A stretch of 64,000 nucleotides of DNA from Pogona vitticeps (Eukaryota > Chordata > Lepidosauria > Squamata > Agamidae). The notes beneath the pieces are model-generated. The model was not told the DNA's origin, made no database searches, and saw only the letters and a program-made list of their open reading frames with translations. The translations under genes were made by a program, and so were the position numbers. Positions 33,901 through 43,655 of this stretch are shown here, in pieces. Location of the stretch: positions 187,440,045 to 187,504,044 of the forward strand of contig NC_135785.1 of the NCBI RefSeq assembly GCF_051106095.1, written 5' to 3'. How positions within the stretch are numbered: position 1 is the stretch's first letter; every line of letters starts with the position of its first letter.

Positions 33901-36900
33901 AGAAACCTTGACAGCATCTTAAAAAGCAGAGACATCACCTTGCTGACAAAGGTCCACATAGTCAAAGCTATGGTTTTTCCAGTAGCGTATGGAGAGCTGG
34001 ACCATAAAGAAGGCTGACTGCCGAAGAATTGATGCTTTTGAATTATGGTGCTGGAGGATGATTTTGAGAGTCCCCTGGACTGCAAGGAGAACAAACCTAT
34101 CCATTTTGAAGGAAATCAACCCCCGAGTGCTCACTGGAAGGACAGATCCTGAAGCTGAGGCTCCAATACTTTGGCCATCTGATGAGAAAAGAAGACTCCC
34201 TGGAAAAGACCCTGATGTTGGGACAGTGTGAAGGCAAGAGGAGAGGGGGACGACCGAGGACGAGATGGTTGGACAGTGTCACTGAAGCTACCAACATGAA
34301 TTTGACCAAACTCTGGGAGGCAGTGGAAGATAGGAGGGCCTGGTGTGCTCTGGTCCATGGGGTCATGAAGAGTCAGACACGACTTAACAACTAAACAACA
34401 ACAAAAAATATGGGCTTTTCATCATCTTGAAAACTTTCCATCCTGATATTATGAAGTAGATCCACAGGTTATGAGCAGATTAAACAAGAAGATTTGGGAG
34501 TAGGAAGAGAGCTTGGTCTTTTACTTGCCTGTCCTTTCTGTCATTCTTTCAAAAGGGAAAGAGGATGCTAATCTTGATTCTCCTTAATTCGGAAAAAAAA
34601 AGGTAGAAAAGTGAGTAGCCGTGTCAAACAGTTCAGTTTCAAAAGTTTTACACTTTAAAATTGCTTCAGAACCCAAATGCTGAAAGGCTTCACCATATTA
34701 GTCCATTTTAGATCCACTTGCCACACTGTTGATGATGAGCTTGACACTATCCACTGGAAAGCAGGACAAGTGGCCAGCTATGTAAGGCCAGTTTGGAAGT
34801 CAGGTCCTCTCTCCTGCCATCTGCATTGGTTGGGGAAGTTGGATACTGCGGTTTGCTGGCCTCAGTTGCCCAAGCAGTCATCCTCCCATTGACTTTTCCC
34901 TTCAGGAAAAGGAGGTGGAAGGGGGCTGGTGTCTGTAGTTCTTGGCTCAGCCCCTGGTTATGAAAACATTGATATTATTTTTTAATGTGATACTTAAATG
35001 TTACTCAGACATATTAACTCTCTATTGACTGTACCAATCCAGTGTTGAACTTAAATGTACCCTGATGTACTCTTTTTTCAGTAAAGCTATATAACTACAC
35101 AGGTACCCAGTGTAATGTAGTGGAGACTGACAGACGAGGATTTTGGAGACCAGATTTCAAATACCTACTTGGCCGTGGCAGCTCATTAGGGGAATGGATA
35201 CTGCATGTGCATGTCCTTATTAGGCAAATAGAACAGTTTCCTCCATTCTGCTTTTAATTTGGCGAAATGCAGCTTTCTGATACATGACACATTTCTGAAA
35301 AGTATATTGTCCATAGTCTAATTCAATATTTATTTAAAAATTCATACCCAGTATGCTTGTCTGCCAGCACGGAAAGCTGTTGAGGCCAGTCAGCTTTGCA
35401 GAACTAATATGGATTGCCAAAAGGACTTTGTTCCAACTTTGTGTGTGACACCTTCTTTGGAAAACCAGACAAGGTTCATTCGGGTGAAGCATCCTCCTCA
35501 GGCTGATATGCTATTTGTTGGTCACCTGTTGCATCTCCAGTATACAGGTGGGTATGCTTTGGAGAAAATATTAACAAAGATAGCATGTGTAAGTAAATGT
35601 TCATAGGGTAATTTGTTGGCTGTTTTACTAATTTAACTTCTCATGAACTCAGTTTCTTAATAAAGAAATTATCTCCTTCAGCAGTGCAAAAAATAGTATG
35701 GTTTGTCTGACTCCTTACTTACGAGGTGGACAATCAGTGCTTTTCAAAACATGTGTTGGACTTCAACTCCCATTATCTGTTACCAATGGCTGTGCTTACT
35801 GAGACTGATGGGACTTGCAGTTTGATAGCATCCTAAGGATGACATATTTCCTATCTCTGCCTTTCAGAAAGTAAAAAGCCTGTTCAGTTTGATTCCTGCA
35901 GTGGGAATTAGATAAAGTAGGATGTAGTGTGGCGCTGCGGGCTAAACCGGAGAAGCCTGTGCTGCAGGGTCAGAAGACCAAGCAGTCATAAGATCGAATC
36001 TATGCGACGGAGTGAGCGCCCATCGCTTGTCCCAGCTCCCGCCAACCTAGCGGTTCGAAAGCATGCAAATGCAAGTAGATAAATAGGGACCACCTCGGTG
36101 GGAAGGTAACAGCGTTCCGTGTCTGAGTCGCACTGGCCATGTGACCACGGAAGATTGTCTTTGGACAAAACGCTGGCTCTATGGCTTGGAAACGGGGATA
36201 AGCACCGCCCCCTAGAGTCGGACACGACTGGACAAAAAAAATTGTCAAGGGGAACCTTTACCTTTAGGATGTAGTGTAAGGACTTATATTCATTTACCTT
36301 TTGAACTCAGATATATAATACAAAATTTATGCCCATTCTGTCAGTTGAAATCAGTGGGAAGGGTTTGGAACAGAAAGGGAAGTACAGCTTGGATATGGCA
36401 ACCTAGAGCAGAAGTTTCAAGATTTTTTACACTCTAGAGAGATACTGAACTTATTCTATAATCAGATCTTATTCTTTGTCTGAAGGATATTTTAAAAAGT
36501 GTCCTACAGGTATGTGTAAACTGCTAATTGGCACTAAGTAAGATTATGGGAAGCAGCACAGCTTTTGAATGTATTGCCACCAGCTACTTAAATAAGAGTG
36601 ATCTTTGCAACACTATTCCTTGCAACTTCTATAGCTTAGGTAGGTTTGTACGAGGGGGTGCTGATAAGTATTGTGTCTTTCCCAGAAAAAAATTGAGCTA
36701 GGAAGCTGTCACTGCCACACTATTCTACATATGCCCCCCCAGGAAGTCAATGCACTTGCGACATCTGTCCTGCAGCTTCTTAAGTCCCTGCAAATAAAAT
36801 TCTTCTGACTGCTGCTGTAACCACTCATTTGCAGCATTAGTTGCCTCCAGAACACTCCCAAATCGTTGTCCCTTTACGTGTTTGAGTCTGGGGAACAGGT

Positions 36901-39900
36901 AATAGTCAGAAGGAGCCAGGTTGGGAGAATAGGGTGGATGGGGCATCACTTGAAAGCCGAAGGAGGTCAGTTTTGCCAGTGTTTCACCTGCAGTGTGTGA
37001 CGAGGCATTGTCATGCAACAGGATGACACCTTTGGAGAGCTTTCCTCAACGTTTTTCCTTGAGGCTTTGCCTCAACTTCATCAATAAAGCACAGTAATAT
37101 TTTGCATTGATGGTTAAACCCTGTTGGAAGTAGTCCACCAGCAGAACTCCCTTCTTATCCCCAAAAACTGTTGCCATTTGCTTCTGCACCGACCTTTGCA
37201 CTCGGAACTTCTTTGGCCTGGGGGAACCACTGTGCCTCCATTCCTTAGACTGTTCCTTTGTCTCAGGATCATAACAGTAGATCCATGTCTCATCACCAGT
37301 TACCAATTTGCCCAGGAAATCTGACTCATTTCTTGCAAAATGTTCCAAAACAGCCACCAATGACTCCACACATTTGTTCGGTTTGGGGATCCACTTTGCT
37401 GCCAGCTTTCTCATTTCCAAGCCATTGTGGATAATGGCACCAACTCTCTCACGTGATATTCTCAGGTATAGCAATACTTTTGGCTGATATTCGGCGGTCC
37501 TCCATGACCATGTCATGGATGGCTTTCACATTTGCAGGCACAGAGACAGAAACAAGCCTTCCACTGGGTTTCTCACTTTCAACACCAAAATGGCCAGTTT
37601 AAAAATTGACAACCCAACGTTTAACTGTTGCATATGAAGGGCCACTGTCACCCATAGTTTGTGACATTTCATCATGGATCTGCTTTGCACCTTTCCCTTG
37701 GAGAAACTTGAACTTGATTATGGTCCTATGCTCTTCCACATTGAATTTTTCTGGAGATGCTTCCATGTTCACTTTGGACCTGAACATGAAAGATAAGTTA
37801 AAATCATAGGTAGTTGATTTTTTTCACCATTGAATACAGACAAATTGGCCAATGCACCCTGCAATTTATAGCTTCCTAGCTCATTTTTTTCTGGGAAAGG
37901 CTAAGTACTTATCAGCAACTCTTTGTATTCTGCCATCTATTTGAATTGGAGTATCTGGGTAAAACTTGATTCAAGAAAATTAACTCTGATTTTGTAGGAA
38001 AACAATGTTGCTACTCAGAATTCCTTGAATGCATGTCAAATTAAGATGAACTCTTTTTAACTTTTGCAGCATAATTTCATGCCTAAAATAAATCTCCAGG
38101 AGGAGAGTGATTTGTTAGCACTCAGTGATAAGATTCTTTTCTCACTTTCCTCTTCTTAAAATTACACTGCATCCTAGACATTCCTGTCTGATTTTGGGCT
38201 GTCTGGGTGGCATAAAACTCTGGCACCATATAACCGTGAGCACTAATGCAGTGAGCAGTAGGAATGGAATCTGTTTCCTGTTGCTCCTGCCTCTCCTCCC
38301 GTCATAATCATGTGTGTGGTTGTTCAGAATAAGAGTTTTATCTGTACATTGTATTGTTGGAGACTACAGAAGTCAGACTGTAAAGTAACCACAAGTACAT
38401 CATGTGTTTTGATCAAATGTTCTCAAAAAATAGAGCTCATTATGACTCCTACTTCAGCAATGAAGAGACATGTTTTAATAGGTCTTAATTCTTGGCAAAT
38501 AGCGTAGAGAGAGAAAACAGCTGTTATATTTGCCACGAACAAATTGTAACAAATGAGTTTAATTTAAATGTGTTTAAATTCATAAGAAGTCTGCAAAACC
38601 CTCTTCTTGTTTCAGTGAGCGTGAGCAGTTTTATACCTCGACTCAACTTTCTCAGTATGGACCTGCCTGTGGTCATGGAAACATTTTGCAAGTATCCTTT
38701 GCTATTTGAGTGGCTGTTTAGAAAGGAGACAAGAGAGTCTCAGAGGACAGCAACCATTACCCTCTTTTAAATCGCCTGTTTTTGCCTGGCTTGGAGACTG
38801 TGCCCTTCAACAGTGCAAAAGCCTTCTGCTTTGTTGAGTGGAAGCTGATGAAGTTATGGAAACATTGAGATCCAGCAGTGTATTGCTCCCATGCAGTAGT
38901 AGGACTCAGGTGGTCCTTTTTCCTGCTAAAATATGTATGGAAACATGCCTTTGACTTACAAGTACTACTTACTGTATTTGTAACTCATTAAAGAGCAAGC
39001 TCTGCTATATACAGAAAGGCTATGTCTGACATCGTAAAAGCTGGGAACTGCCAAACAGAGTAGCCTTTACTGTCCACACTACATGGTGCTTATGGCCAAC
39101 AGATATAACACATTTTAATCCTTCACAAGGAGAATAGCTTTACCAGGGCATAGATTTTGGGCTTCATAAAAAGCAGTAAAATGTTGATTATTTAACTTGT
39201 TATTTCTGTCTTCTTACTGATGGGATGAGGAGAAGTGCTTTGGGGATTTTCTACTTCATGTGAGTAAGTACTTAGCTGGCTTTTGGTATTGCACATTTTG
39301 ACGTGTGTGTGTGTGGGGGGGGGACAACATTTGGTTCTCTTCCGTAGGCTGTAGCATGTCTTGACCTAGTGCTGTCCATAAAGTTGCTTCATCACACTTG
39401 GCATATAAGTACAGCATTTCAAACGGCTTCCTCCCACTTTCTACAGATCTTGGAGAAGTTACTTTTTTGGACTACAACTTCCAGAATTTACTGGTCCTGC
39501 TGGCAGCAGGGTTCTGGAGATTGTTTAAGTGGTTTTAAGAAGCAACATTTCCAAGCTTTTCAGGGGATGCGAATGACCCCTTCACTTTCCAGCCATACTT
39601 TGCATGGAAAGATAAAAGTATATTTTGTCAAAAGTACCTCCTCTTAATTTTTTTATTTGTTTTGCTACCATTTCAACACTAACATGAACAGTGAATACAA
39701 TTGATAGTAAGCCAAATGAAATACTAAACTGCCTGTGTTAGAATCTACTACACTTTTTACATGTGTCTAAATGTACAGCCTTGTTCGTATCCTTTAACTA
39801 ATTTTGACTAGATATCTGATTTCACTCTCTGGAGCACTGGCTGTGATTAATGCAGTGCCTTGCTTTGCTCTGGATGGTCAGTGGATATTGAACTCCTTCC

Positions 39901-40034
39901 TGGAAGCGACTCTTAGCACAATTATTGTTGAAAAGCAAAACAGAGAACTTGTCGGCTTCCTAATATTGCTTGCTGGCAGCGCACTGTTGGCTGCAAATGT
40001 GGCACTCGGACTCTGGGTTGTGACAGCACGATAG
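18777..40034 (+). CDS. MBTPS2: MBTPS2, membrane-bound transcription factor site-2 protease, complete (11 exons)
   Basis: S2P is a multipass zinc metalloprotease of Golgi membranes. After site-1 protease has cut, it cleaves SREBPs, ATF6 and CREB3-family proteins inside the membrane and frees their transcription-factor domains. Coding exons are 18777-18851, 23443-23591, 24034-24172, 25508-25611, 26881-27008, 30993-31111, 31929-32109, 33423-33517, 35352-35547, 38616-38691 and 39812-40034. Every junction is GT-AG, phases fit throughout, and the sum is 1485 nt (494 codons plus TAG). HEVGH lies at about residues 146-150, equivalent to human H171-H175. The third zinc ligand is in ALDGQW near residue 442. 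The PDZ-like lumenal region, with CC and other Cys residues, spans exons 6-9. The protein is 25 residues shorter than human (519), essentially because the human Ser-rich run in the exon 3 region is absent. No frame breaks were seen. Confidence 0.97.
19347..19524. repeat. Long inverted repeat, about 69-bp arms, in MBTPS2 intron 1
   Basis: The left arm begins 'aggtaatttaagtgcag' at 19347 and runs to 'cagacaaacc' at 19416. Its reverse complement runs from about 19455 to 19524. I count two mismatches across roughly 69 bp. The loop of about 38 bp is AT-rich with TG repeats. Both strands give matching open frames only because of the symmetry. No similar sequence was seen elsewhere in the window. 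Confidence 0.85.
20455..20602 (+). mobile_element. tRNA-derived SINE, short form
   Basis: Head 'catagctcagtggtttaggt', box B 'tttgggagttcgattccc', body 'cttgacaggggctggactta', tail 'gatgatggtgacgat'. The same sub-type occurs at 2801. Confidence 0.7.
20727..20909. mobile_element. hAT-type MITE
   Basis: Inverted ends 'ctgctattctcaacc' and 'gttgagaatggctg' are flanked by near-identical 8-bp duplications, ctgtaaag (20719-20726) and ctttaaag (20910-20917). The 183-bp interior ('ttttgggggccacagccc') has no coding capacity. Confidence 0.7.
21520..21935 (+). mobile_element. L2-type LINE 3' end
   Basis: The + strand reads [12 protein letters not shown] and then [20 protein letters not shown] followed by TFMFQKAFN, the closing signature of L2-clade ORF2. 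An AT-rich 3' UTR follows, with 'gtaagccgcccagagacctc', 'gggcggcatataaat' and an (AAAT)n tail at about 21890-21930. Confidence 0.75.
22322..22562 (+). mobile_element. tRNA-derived SINE, long form
   Basis: Head 'ggatagctcagtggtttaag', box B 'ggttaggagttcagttc', body 'gccagcctgtgtggtctcgg' and 'aaaccacttctgagtattc', tail 'tttattactatcat'. Confidence 0.7.
23443..23591 (+). CDS. MBTPS2: MBTPS2 exon 2
   Basis: Encodes [40 protein letters not shown] and WKPRFLYL, collinear with human [20 protein letters not shown]. Acceptor 'ttttgttgcag', donor TG|GTATTG, phase 2. Confidence 0.96.
24034..24172 (+). CDS. MBTPS2: MBTPS2 exon 3
   Basis: Encodes [36 protein letters not shown] and [11 protein letters not shown]. 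It carries a membrane segment followed by the cytosolic loop. In human this loop contains a long Ser run; here only TEAPTGQND lies between the flanking conserved blocks. Phase 0 end. Confidence 0.96.
24173..25507 (+). other. MBTPS2 intron 3
   Basis: No gene is visible. Positions 24785-24895 resemble a worn LINE 3' tail. The open frame 25253-25615 is mostly intron read-through into exon 4. Confidence 0.5.
25508..25611 (+). CDS. MBTPS2: MBTPS2 exon 4 (catalytic HEVGH)
   Basis: Encodes [20 protein letters not shown] and [19 protein letters not shown] supplies two zinc-binding His residues and the general-base Glu inside the membrane. Donor CG|GTAATG, phase 2. Confidence 0.97.
25612..26880 (+). 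other. MBTPS2 intron 4
   Basis: Contains a short (GA)n run near 25720 and a MIR-like SINE near 26424-26660; otherwise nothing recognisable. Confidence 0.5.
26424..26660 (+). mobile_element. Old MIR/CORE-type SINE remnant
   Basis: 'gtggagcagtggcatagagc' resembles a SINE head, and 'gttaagcactctgtacattt' followed by 'gagttaaataaagtaaata' resembles a CORE-SINE/L2 tail. The copy is strongly decayed. Confidence 0.35.
26881..27008 (+). CDS. MBTPS2: MBTPS2 exon 5
   Basis: Encodes [37 protein letters not shown] and RIFCAG, nearly identical to human. Ends GCA G|GTAAAT, phase 1. Confidence 0.97.
28040..28160. mobile_element. Short hAT-like MITE remnant
   Basis: 'ggatctcctggaattgctgg' and 'gggaattgcagtccaacatc' form the imperfect fold-back of the family also seen near 1944, 9885, 27195, 31157, 35740, 39450 and 62255. 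Confidence 0.4.
28750..29152. mobile_element. TA-flanked MITE, family 'CAGTGGTGCCTCGC', copy A
   Basis: The ends 'cagtggtgcctcgcacagcg' and 'cgttgtgcgaggcaccactg' are inverted and flanked by TA (28748-28749, 29153-29154), as in Tc1/mariner/pogo elements. The 403-bp interior is GC-rich, lacks transposase and repeats 'gccatttt' three times. Copies B (43243) and C (62494) belong to the same family. Confidence 0.8.
29900..30080 (+). mobile_element. MIR-type SINE core remnant
   Basis: 'tctcaccctgacaacaacct' followed by 'tgcaaggtacattcatatta' matches the conserved MIR core pattern (ctcacaacaaccctgtgaggta). Confidence 0.45.
30993..31111 (+). CDS. MBTPS2: MBTPS2 exon 6
   Basis: Encodes [38 protein letters not shown] and TE: a membrane segment and the start of the lumenal PDZ-like region. 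Acceptor 'ggctttgcag', donor GAG|GTAAGA, phase 0. Confidence 0.96.
31112..31928 (+). other. MBTPS2 intron 6
   Basis: Contains a short hAT-like fold-back at 31157-31285; otherwise apparently unique. Confidence 0.5.
31929..32109 (+). CDS. MBTPS2: MBTPS2 exon 7
   Basis: Encodes [40 protein letters not shown] and [23 protein letters not shown]-like lumenal region with three Cys. Acceptor 'cttgttccag', donor AGA G|GTACAG, phase 1. Confidence 0.96.
32110..33422 (+). other. MBTPS2 intron 7
   Basis: Holds the perfect palindrome at 32826-32912 and an adjacent 21-bp BovB-like match; otherwise unique-looking. Confidence 0.6.
32826..32912. repeat. Perfect 40-bp-arm inverted repeat with 7-bp loop
   Basis: The left arm (32826-32865) starts 'ggaaagtcctgatttggcct' and ends 'cgaatacaca'. 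The right arm (32873-32912) is its exact reverse complement, and the loop is 'acatttg'. No mismatch was found on base-by-base reading. The 21 bp at 32915-32935 are identical to 33811-33831 inside the BovB fragment of the next intron. Confidence 0.93.
33423..33517 (+). CDS. MBTPS2: MBTPS2 exon 8
   Basis: Encodes [20 protein letters not shown] and [11 protein letters not shown]; human has [20 protein letters not shown]. Acceptor 'atttcttctcag', donor CTG|GTATGT, phase 0. Confidence 0.96.
33518..35351 (+). other. MBTPS2 intron 8
   Basis: Contains a BovB 3' fragment (33755-34406); the remainder shows nothing recognisable. Confidence 0.6.
33755..34406 (+). mobile_element. RTE-BovB LINE, 5'-truncated 3' end
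   Basis: The + strand reads [60 protein letters not shown], and then in other frames [20 protein letters not shown] and [20 protein letters not shown], the hallmark tail of BovB ORF2. It ends 'gagtcagacacgacttaaca' with ACAACAA repeats. Several frame changes show that it is dead. BovB is the classic horizontally transferred LINE of squamates and ruminants. Confidence 0.92.
35352..35547 (+). CDS. MBTPS2: MBTPS2 exon 9
   Basis: Encodes [40 protein letters not shown] and [20 protein letters not shown] then HLQYT. The human KKSSSSSFCIIPSLE segment is replaced by [15 protein letters not shown]. Acceptor 'attcatacccag', donor ACA G|GTGGGT, phase 1. Confidence 0.96.
35931..36264 (+). mobile_element. 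Sauria SINE, full length
   Basis: Same structure as 16804: tRNA-like head 'ggcgctgcgggctaaaccgg', body 'cagctcccgccaacctagcg', BovB-like tail 'gagtcggacacgactggac', end 'ggggaacctttacctt'. A 13-bp target duplication, taggatgtagtgt, lies at 35918-35930 and 36265-36277. Confidence 0.93.
36651..37925 (-). mobile_element. mariner DNA transposon, full length, inactivated transposase
   Basis: 1275 bp flanked by TA (36649-36650 and 37926-37927). Imperfect inverted ends of about 60 bp share 'gctgataagta' and 'tttcccagaaaaaaa'. The minus strand codes for a transposase: N-terminal [20 protein letters not shown] (paired-like HTH), then [20 protein letters not shown] with the first catalytic Asp, [15 protein letters not shown] with the second, and [20 protein letters not shown] with the third, a DD34D-type mariner. 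Several stops or frame changes (for example an in-frame TAA after the VVNF block near 37599, and a break near 37040) make it non-functional. The long TIRs and family size of about 1.28 kb show that the element itself is complete. Confidence 0.92.
38616..38691 (+). CDS. MBTPS2: MBTPS2 exon 10
   Basis: Encodes [20 protein letters not shown] and METFCK; human has [20 protein letters not shown]. Acceptor 'cttcttgtttcag', donor AA|GTATCC, phase 2. Confidence 0.96.
38692..39811 (+). other. MBTPS2 intron 10
   Basis: Has a TG/G run near 39304-39324 and a hAT-like remnant near 39450-39540; nothing else is visible. Confidence 0.5.
39812..40034 (+). CDS. MBTPS2: MBTPS2 exon 11 (LDG motif, stop)
   Basis: Encodes [60 protein letters not shown] and [13 protein letters not shown], then TAG at 40032-40034. 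[10 protein letters not shown] supplies the third zinc ligand, and the last membrane segment follows. Confidence 0.97.
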
Positions 40035-41837
40035 CATATGAATTCCTTTTGGCACCTGCTGATTTGTGTTGTAGTATATAGAAAACTGTGAATGGTGTTG
40101 CCTTCTAAATTTGTATGTACATGTATATGTAATAGAAAGAGAAACCGCTTGATACTGATTACACGGCAGAAAGGATGACTATCCTGTGAACTGTAATTAA
40201 TCCAAGATTCATGAGCTGTGAACTGGAATTTTAAAACTTTTTTAAAAATTTAAATCTTCCTTGAACAAGGAGGGTTAAAAGATGTAGCTTACTTAAATTT
40301 CCAAGCAGAATCATTGCTTATCACTGGTGTCTTGTGTACTGGATGGCGGTGGTGATGAATCTCATATACTTTCAATGAGATGAACAGAATTATCATCTCA
40401 CTTGCCAGTACATACATTTTCTTGTGTACAGTATATGTTTGGATTCCATAAAGCTGTTCAGATTCTCACTTGGTATTCTGAAACATGGTATCATTTTAGT
40501 CAAAAACTTACCCACACATTTTGAAGGGGGGGGGGAAACTCAATGAAAATGACATCTGATTGTAACTGCACATATGTTCTTTTCAAGGTGGCCTACCTTT
40601 AGTTTTATTATCTGATTTTCTGAAGGCCACAAGCAGTCCTGAAAGCCTCTCCCCTTGCCCCTGCAGCAAGAGGCTGCTTGTTCTTTGAGCCAAGGAGAAG
40701 CTTTAGTGAAGAGAAACACTTGGTAAGTTGGACATGGCCCATATGGTATATTTACCTTACCTCTGATGTTGGGGGGGGGGAACGCACCCTTTAATGTCTT
40801 CAGTATCCTTTGAGAGGTCTCTGGGAGACATCCTCCCACCCAAATCGGTACATGTAAGAACTTTGTGGACGTCAGCTGTGCACACAGAGAATGTTTCTTT
40901 CCCTACAGTTATTCTTATTACATTCTTACTACTGAAATAGTGTTTGAGAAAAACAGACATGTGGTTCATTCTTTGATTGAAAAGAGTACTATATTTTGAC
41001 TCTTCATGCTGGAACTCAGTTATGCATCTTGCATCATTAGGATTGTTATTGTGAATCCTATTTTTTCAGATTTTTCCCCTTTGTATATCTTTGTGCTTTT
41101 CATATTTTATATCAATATTTAGCATAGTCCTTATAATTCCTGTGTTGAGATTCTTTTCAGCTACAGACATCTGACTTGCTGAACAATCCCACCCAAACAT
41201 TGGCCAAAATCCTGTGGTTAATGTAGTAAATTGGTCAAGAGTAGGCCCGTTAAAGAGGTCTGGGGAATCAACTCTTCTATAAGTTCCATTGATTCAAGTG
41301 GGTCTAACTGTGATTTATTGTGCTAAAGTAGAATAAGTGGAAGTTATGGAGGAATTGATTGACTAAATCACCATGGATTAATGGGTCTACTCTGGAGCAG
41401 CTAACTACACTAAGCAACAGGATTTTGGCAATTGTTTGTTATATCATAATGCTAAGATGCTTTTTTAATGTTCTCCTCGATGTGGCGATGGTTGATCGGA
41501 TGACCTGCATCTGCTGTTTGCCAAAACATATGGAAGCTGTTAGTGGGTAGAGGAATGTAAGTTCTAGCACCTCACTCCCTGGCCTTGTGTTGAGCAGTAA
41601 GTTGTGCTTTCCAGGAACCCCAGCTGCAGCAACCAATTTGTTTGCGTTCAACTAAATGTTAGCAGAGCATCCCTTCACACTTGCCTGTTCAGCACAGCTA
41701 ATGAGTACAAATACCTAATGAGCGAGGCCAGTGTGCACAGTTCTATTCCTCTACTTACTTACAGAACTCTGAAAAGGCCTCACTTTGATACGTTCATGAG
41801 AAAAATGCTGGGCTTCCATTTTGTCCTTCAAAGAAGT

Positions 41838-41972
41838 CAGTGGTTCCCAACCTTGGGTCCCCAGATGCTCTTGGACAAGTTCCAGAAATCCTGGCGAGCA
41901 CAGTTAGTGGCGAAGGCTTCTGGGAGTTTTAGTCCAAGAACATCTGGGGACCGAAGGCTGGGATTCCAAGAT
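41838..41972. mobile_element. hAT-type MITE
   Basis: The start 'cagtggttcccaaccttggg' is mirrored by 'ccgaaggctgggattccaag'. Inner arms 'ccccagatgctcttggac' and 'gtccaagaacatctgggg' are nearly perfect complements. Lies inside the inferred MBTPS2 3' UTR. Confidence 0.65.
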
Positions 41973-42600
41973 TTTTGCAGTAGCCTTTCTTTCTCTTTCA
42001 GAATTGTGAAAAAAATTTCCATTGCTTATATGGGAAGCAATAGGTAGCCCTCTTGGTGAGATAATCTGGGCTGCATCCAAAGTATGACCACTCTCTTATT
42101 GCTTTAAAAAAAATATGAATTTGACACGATAGGCACTCAGTATTCTTAAAATCTTGTTATCTGATTTTTACTTGCAATGAAAAATATTTGTTTCAGGAAG
42201 ATGACGGTCAAACTTTTCTGTCTAGACAAACCATTGTATGATATGCTGTATCGATTTAAGACATAAAGGGTATGCTGAAGTCTCTATGTTGAAAGCAGAG
42301 TATTATTTCTAAAATTACTTAAGGTGTGGCCTTATAATTCATGCTTCATTGTAAAAATTTGTATCTGATGGAAATGCACTGTTTGATATTCAGAGAGGCA
42401 GTACCTAATTTATGATGAAATCCTAAGCACAATTGAGAGTAAACTCTACTGAATTCATTGGGTCTTTTTCCTAAGAATACATGCTTAGTCTTTCACTGCA
42501 CAATTGGTCATATAGAGTTAACATTTTTATTTCTATGGAATGACCTGCTTGTGATTCATGTAAAGATAAAATTGAATGTTTTCCCTGTACTAGGTTACAA

Positions 42601-42606
42601 AATAAA
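42601..42606 (+). promoter_or_regulatory. MBTPS2: Candidate poly(A) signal of MBTPS2
   Basis: Canonical AATAAA 2.57 kb after the stop codon, followed within about 50 bp by T/G-rich 'acagttgttttgcag'. Placement rests on the 3' UTR length expected from mammals. Confidence 0.45.
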
Positions 42607-43242
42607 CATTAGTTGAAACTCCTTTCCTACAAATGTTATACAGTTGTTTTGCAGAAATTTCCCTTGCCTGTCTTTGGACCTTAGCTTTAATGTTGGATGG
42701 ATGGACTTTAGTACTTCCAACAGCCTGATTACCCAGACTATGGTCTAACAATGTATAAGAAATACTTTTAGTAGATTGAAATGTGTCCCAGTCCGATTTA
42801 GACAAATTAACTGATCAGTTCAGCCACAGGAACAGATTGTTTGCTTTACCCTGTGAATAAGAGGGTAGGATGGGAATAACATTTTTCAGAAAATTATTCA
42901 CCCTGAGTTGCATCTTAGAATCTCTGCAACCCGTGTGCCGTCTACTCAGCAAAGAGGAACTTGCTGATAATCACAGGGATAGCAGATAAGCACAATTCAC
43001 TGGTCCAATCCATAAAAACAAAGCTATGCCATTCTGAGCTACATGCTACTTGAAGTAAAAACAAACGAAAAGAACAACAAAACACTGGGACAGTTGATAG
43101 TCACAGGAGATTTATTGTAATTCTTGATACTACTGTACAGATTGGTCTTTCAATTGAATTATGAAAGACCATTGAACTGAATGGTGCTTTTTTTCTTGAA
43201 TAGACTTGTACAGAACTGTCCTGTAAATAGCAAACCAAGATA

Positions 43243-43655
43243 CAGTGGTGCCTCACTTAGCGATGTTAATCCGTTCCGGAAAAAACATCACTAAGTGATT
43301 TAATCGCTAAGCAATATTAAAAAGCCCATAGGAAAGTATTAAAACGTGTTTAATACGTTCCTATGGGCTAAAAAGTTACCTTAAAGTGAAATTACTCCAT
43401 AGCGGTGGCCATTTTGGGTGCCTCTAAAGCGAGGCAAAACAGCGGCAGCCATTTTGTTTTTGCAGCGGCCATTTTGGAACCGTCGATCAGCTGTTTAAAA
43501 AAGTTCGCTTTGCCATGATCGCTTCCCCGCAATCATCGCAAAGCGAATTTTAGCCATAGGGGACATCGCTAAGCGATTGCTCCAGCAATGGCCAAAAGTC
43601 CATCGCAAAGTGATTTCATCACTCAACGGAGCGATCATTAAGCAAGGCACCACTG
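43243..43655. mobile_element. TA-flanked MITE, family 'CAGTGGTGCCTCGC', copy B
   Basis: The ends 'cagtggtgcctcacttagcg' and 'cattaagcaaggcaccactg' are inverted, with TA at 43241-43242 and 43656-43657. The 413-bp interior again has three 'gccatttt' motifs and a 'cgatcagctgttt' block shared with copies A and C. Confidence 0.8.

Larger units (their letters stand above)
35548..38615 (+). other. MBTPS2 intron 9
   Basis: Contains a hAT-like remnant near 35740-35850, a Sauria SINE (35931) and a mariner element (36651). Positions 37930-38610 look unique. Confidence 0.6.
40035..42625 (+). other. MBTPS2: MBTPS2 3' UTR (inferred)
   Basis: About 2.6 kb between the stop codon and the AATAAA at 42601, a length in keeping with a long mammalian MBTPS2 3' UTR. 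It contains a fold-back remnant (41205-41430) and a hAT-like MITE (41838-41972). Alternative earlier poly(A) sites are possible. Confidence 0.5.
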
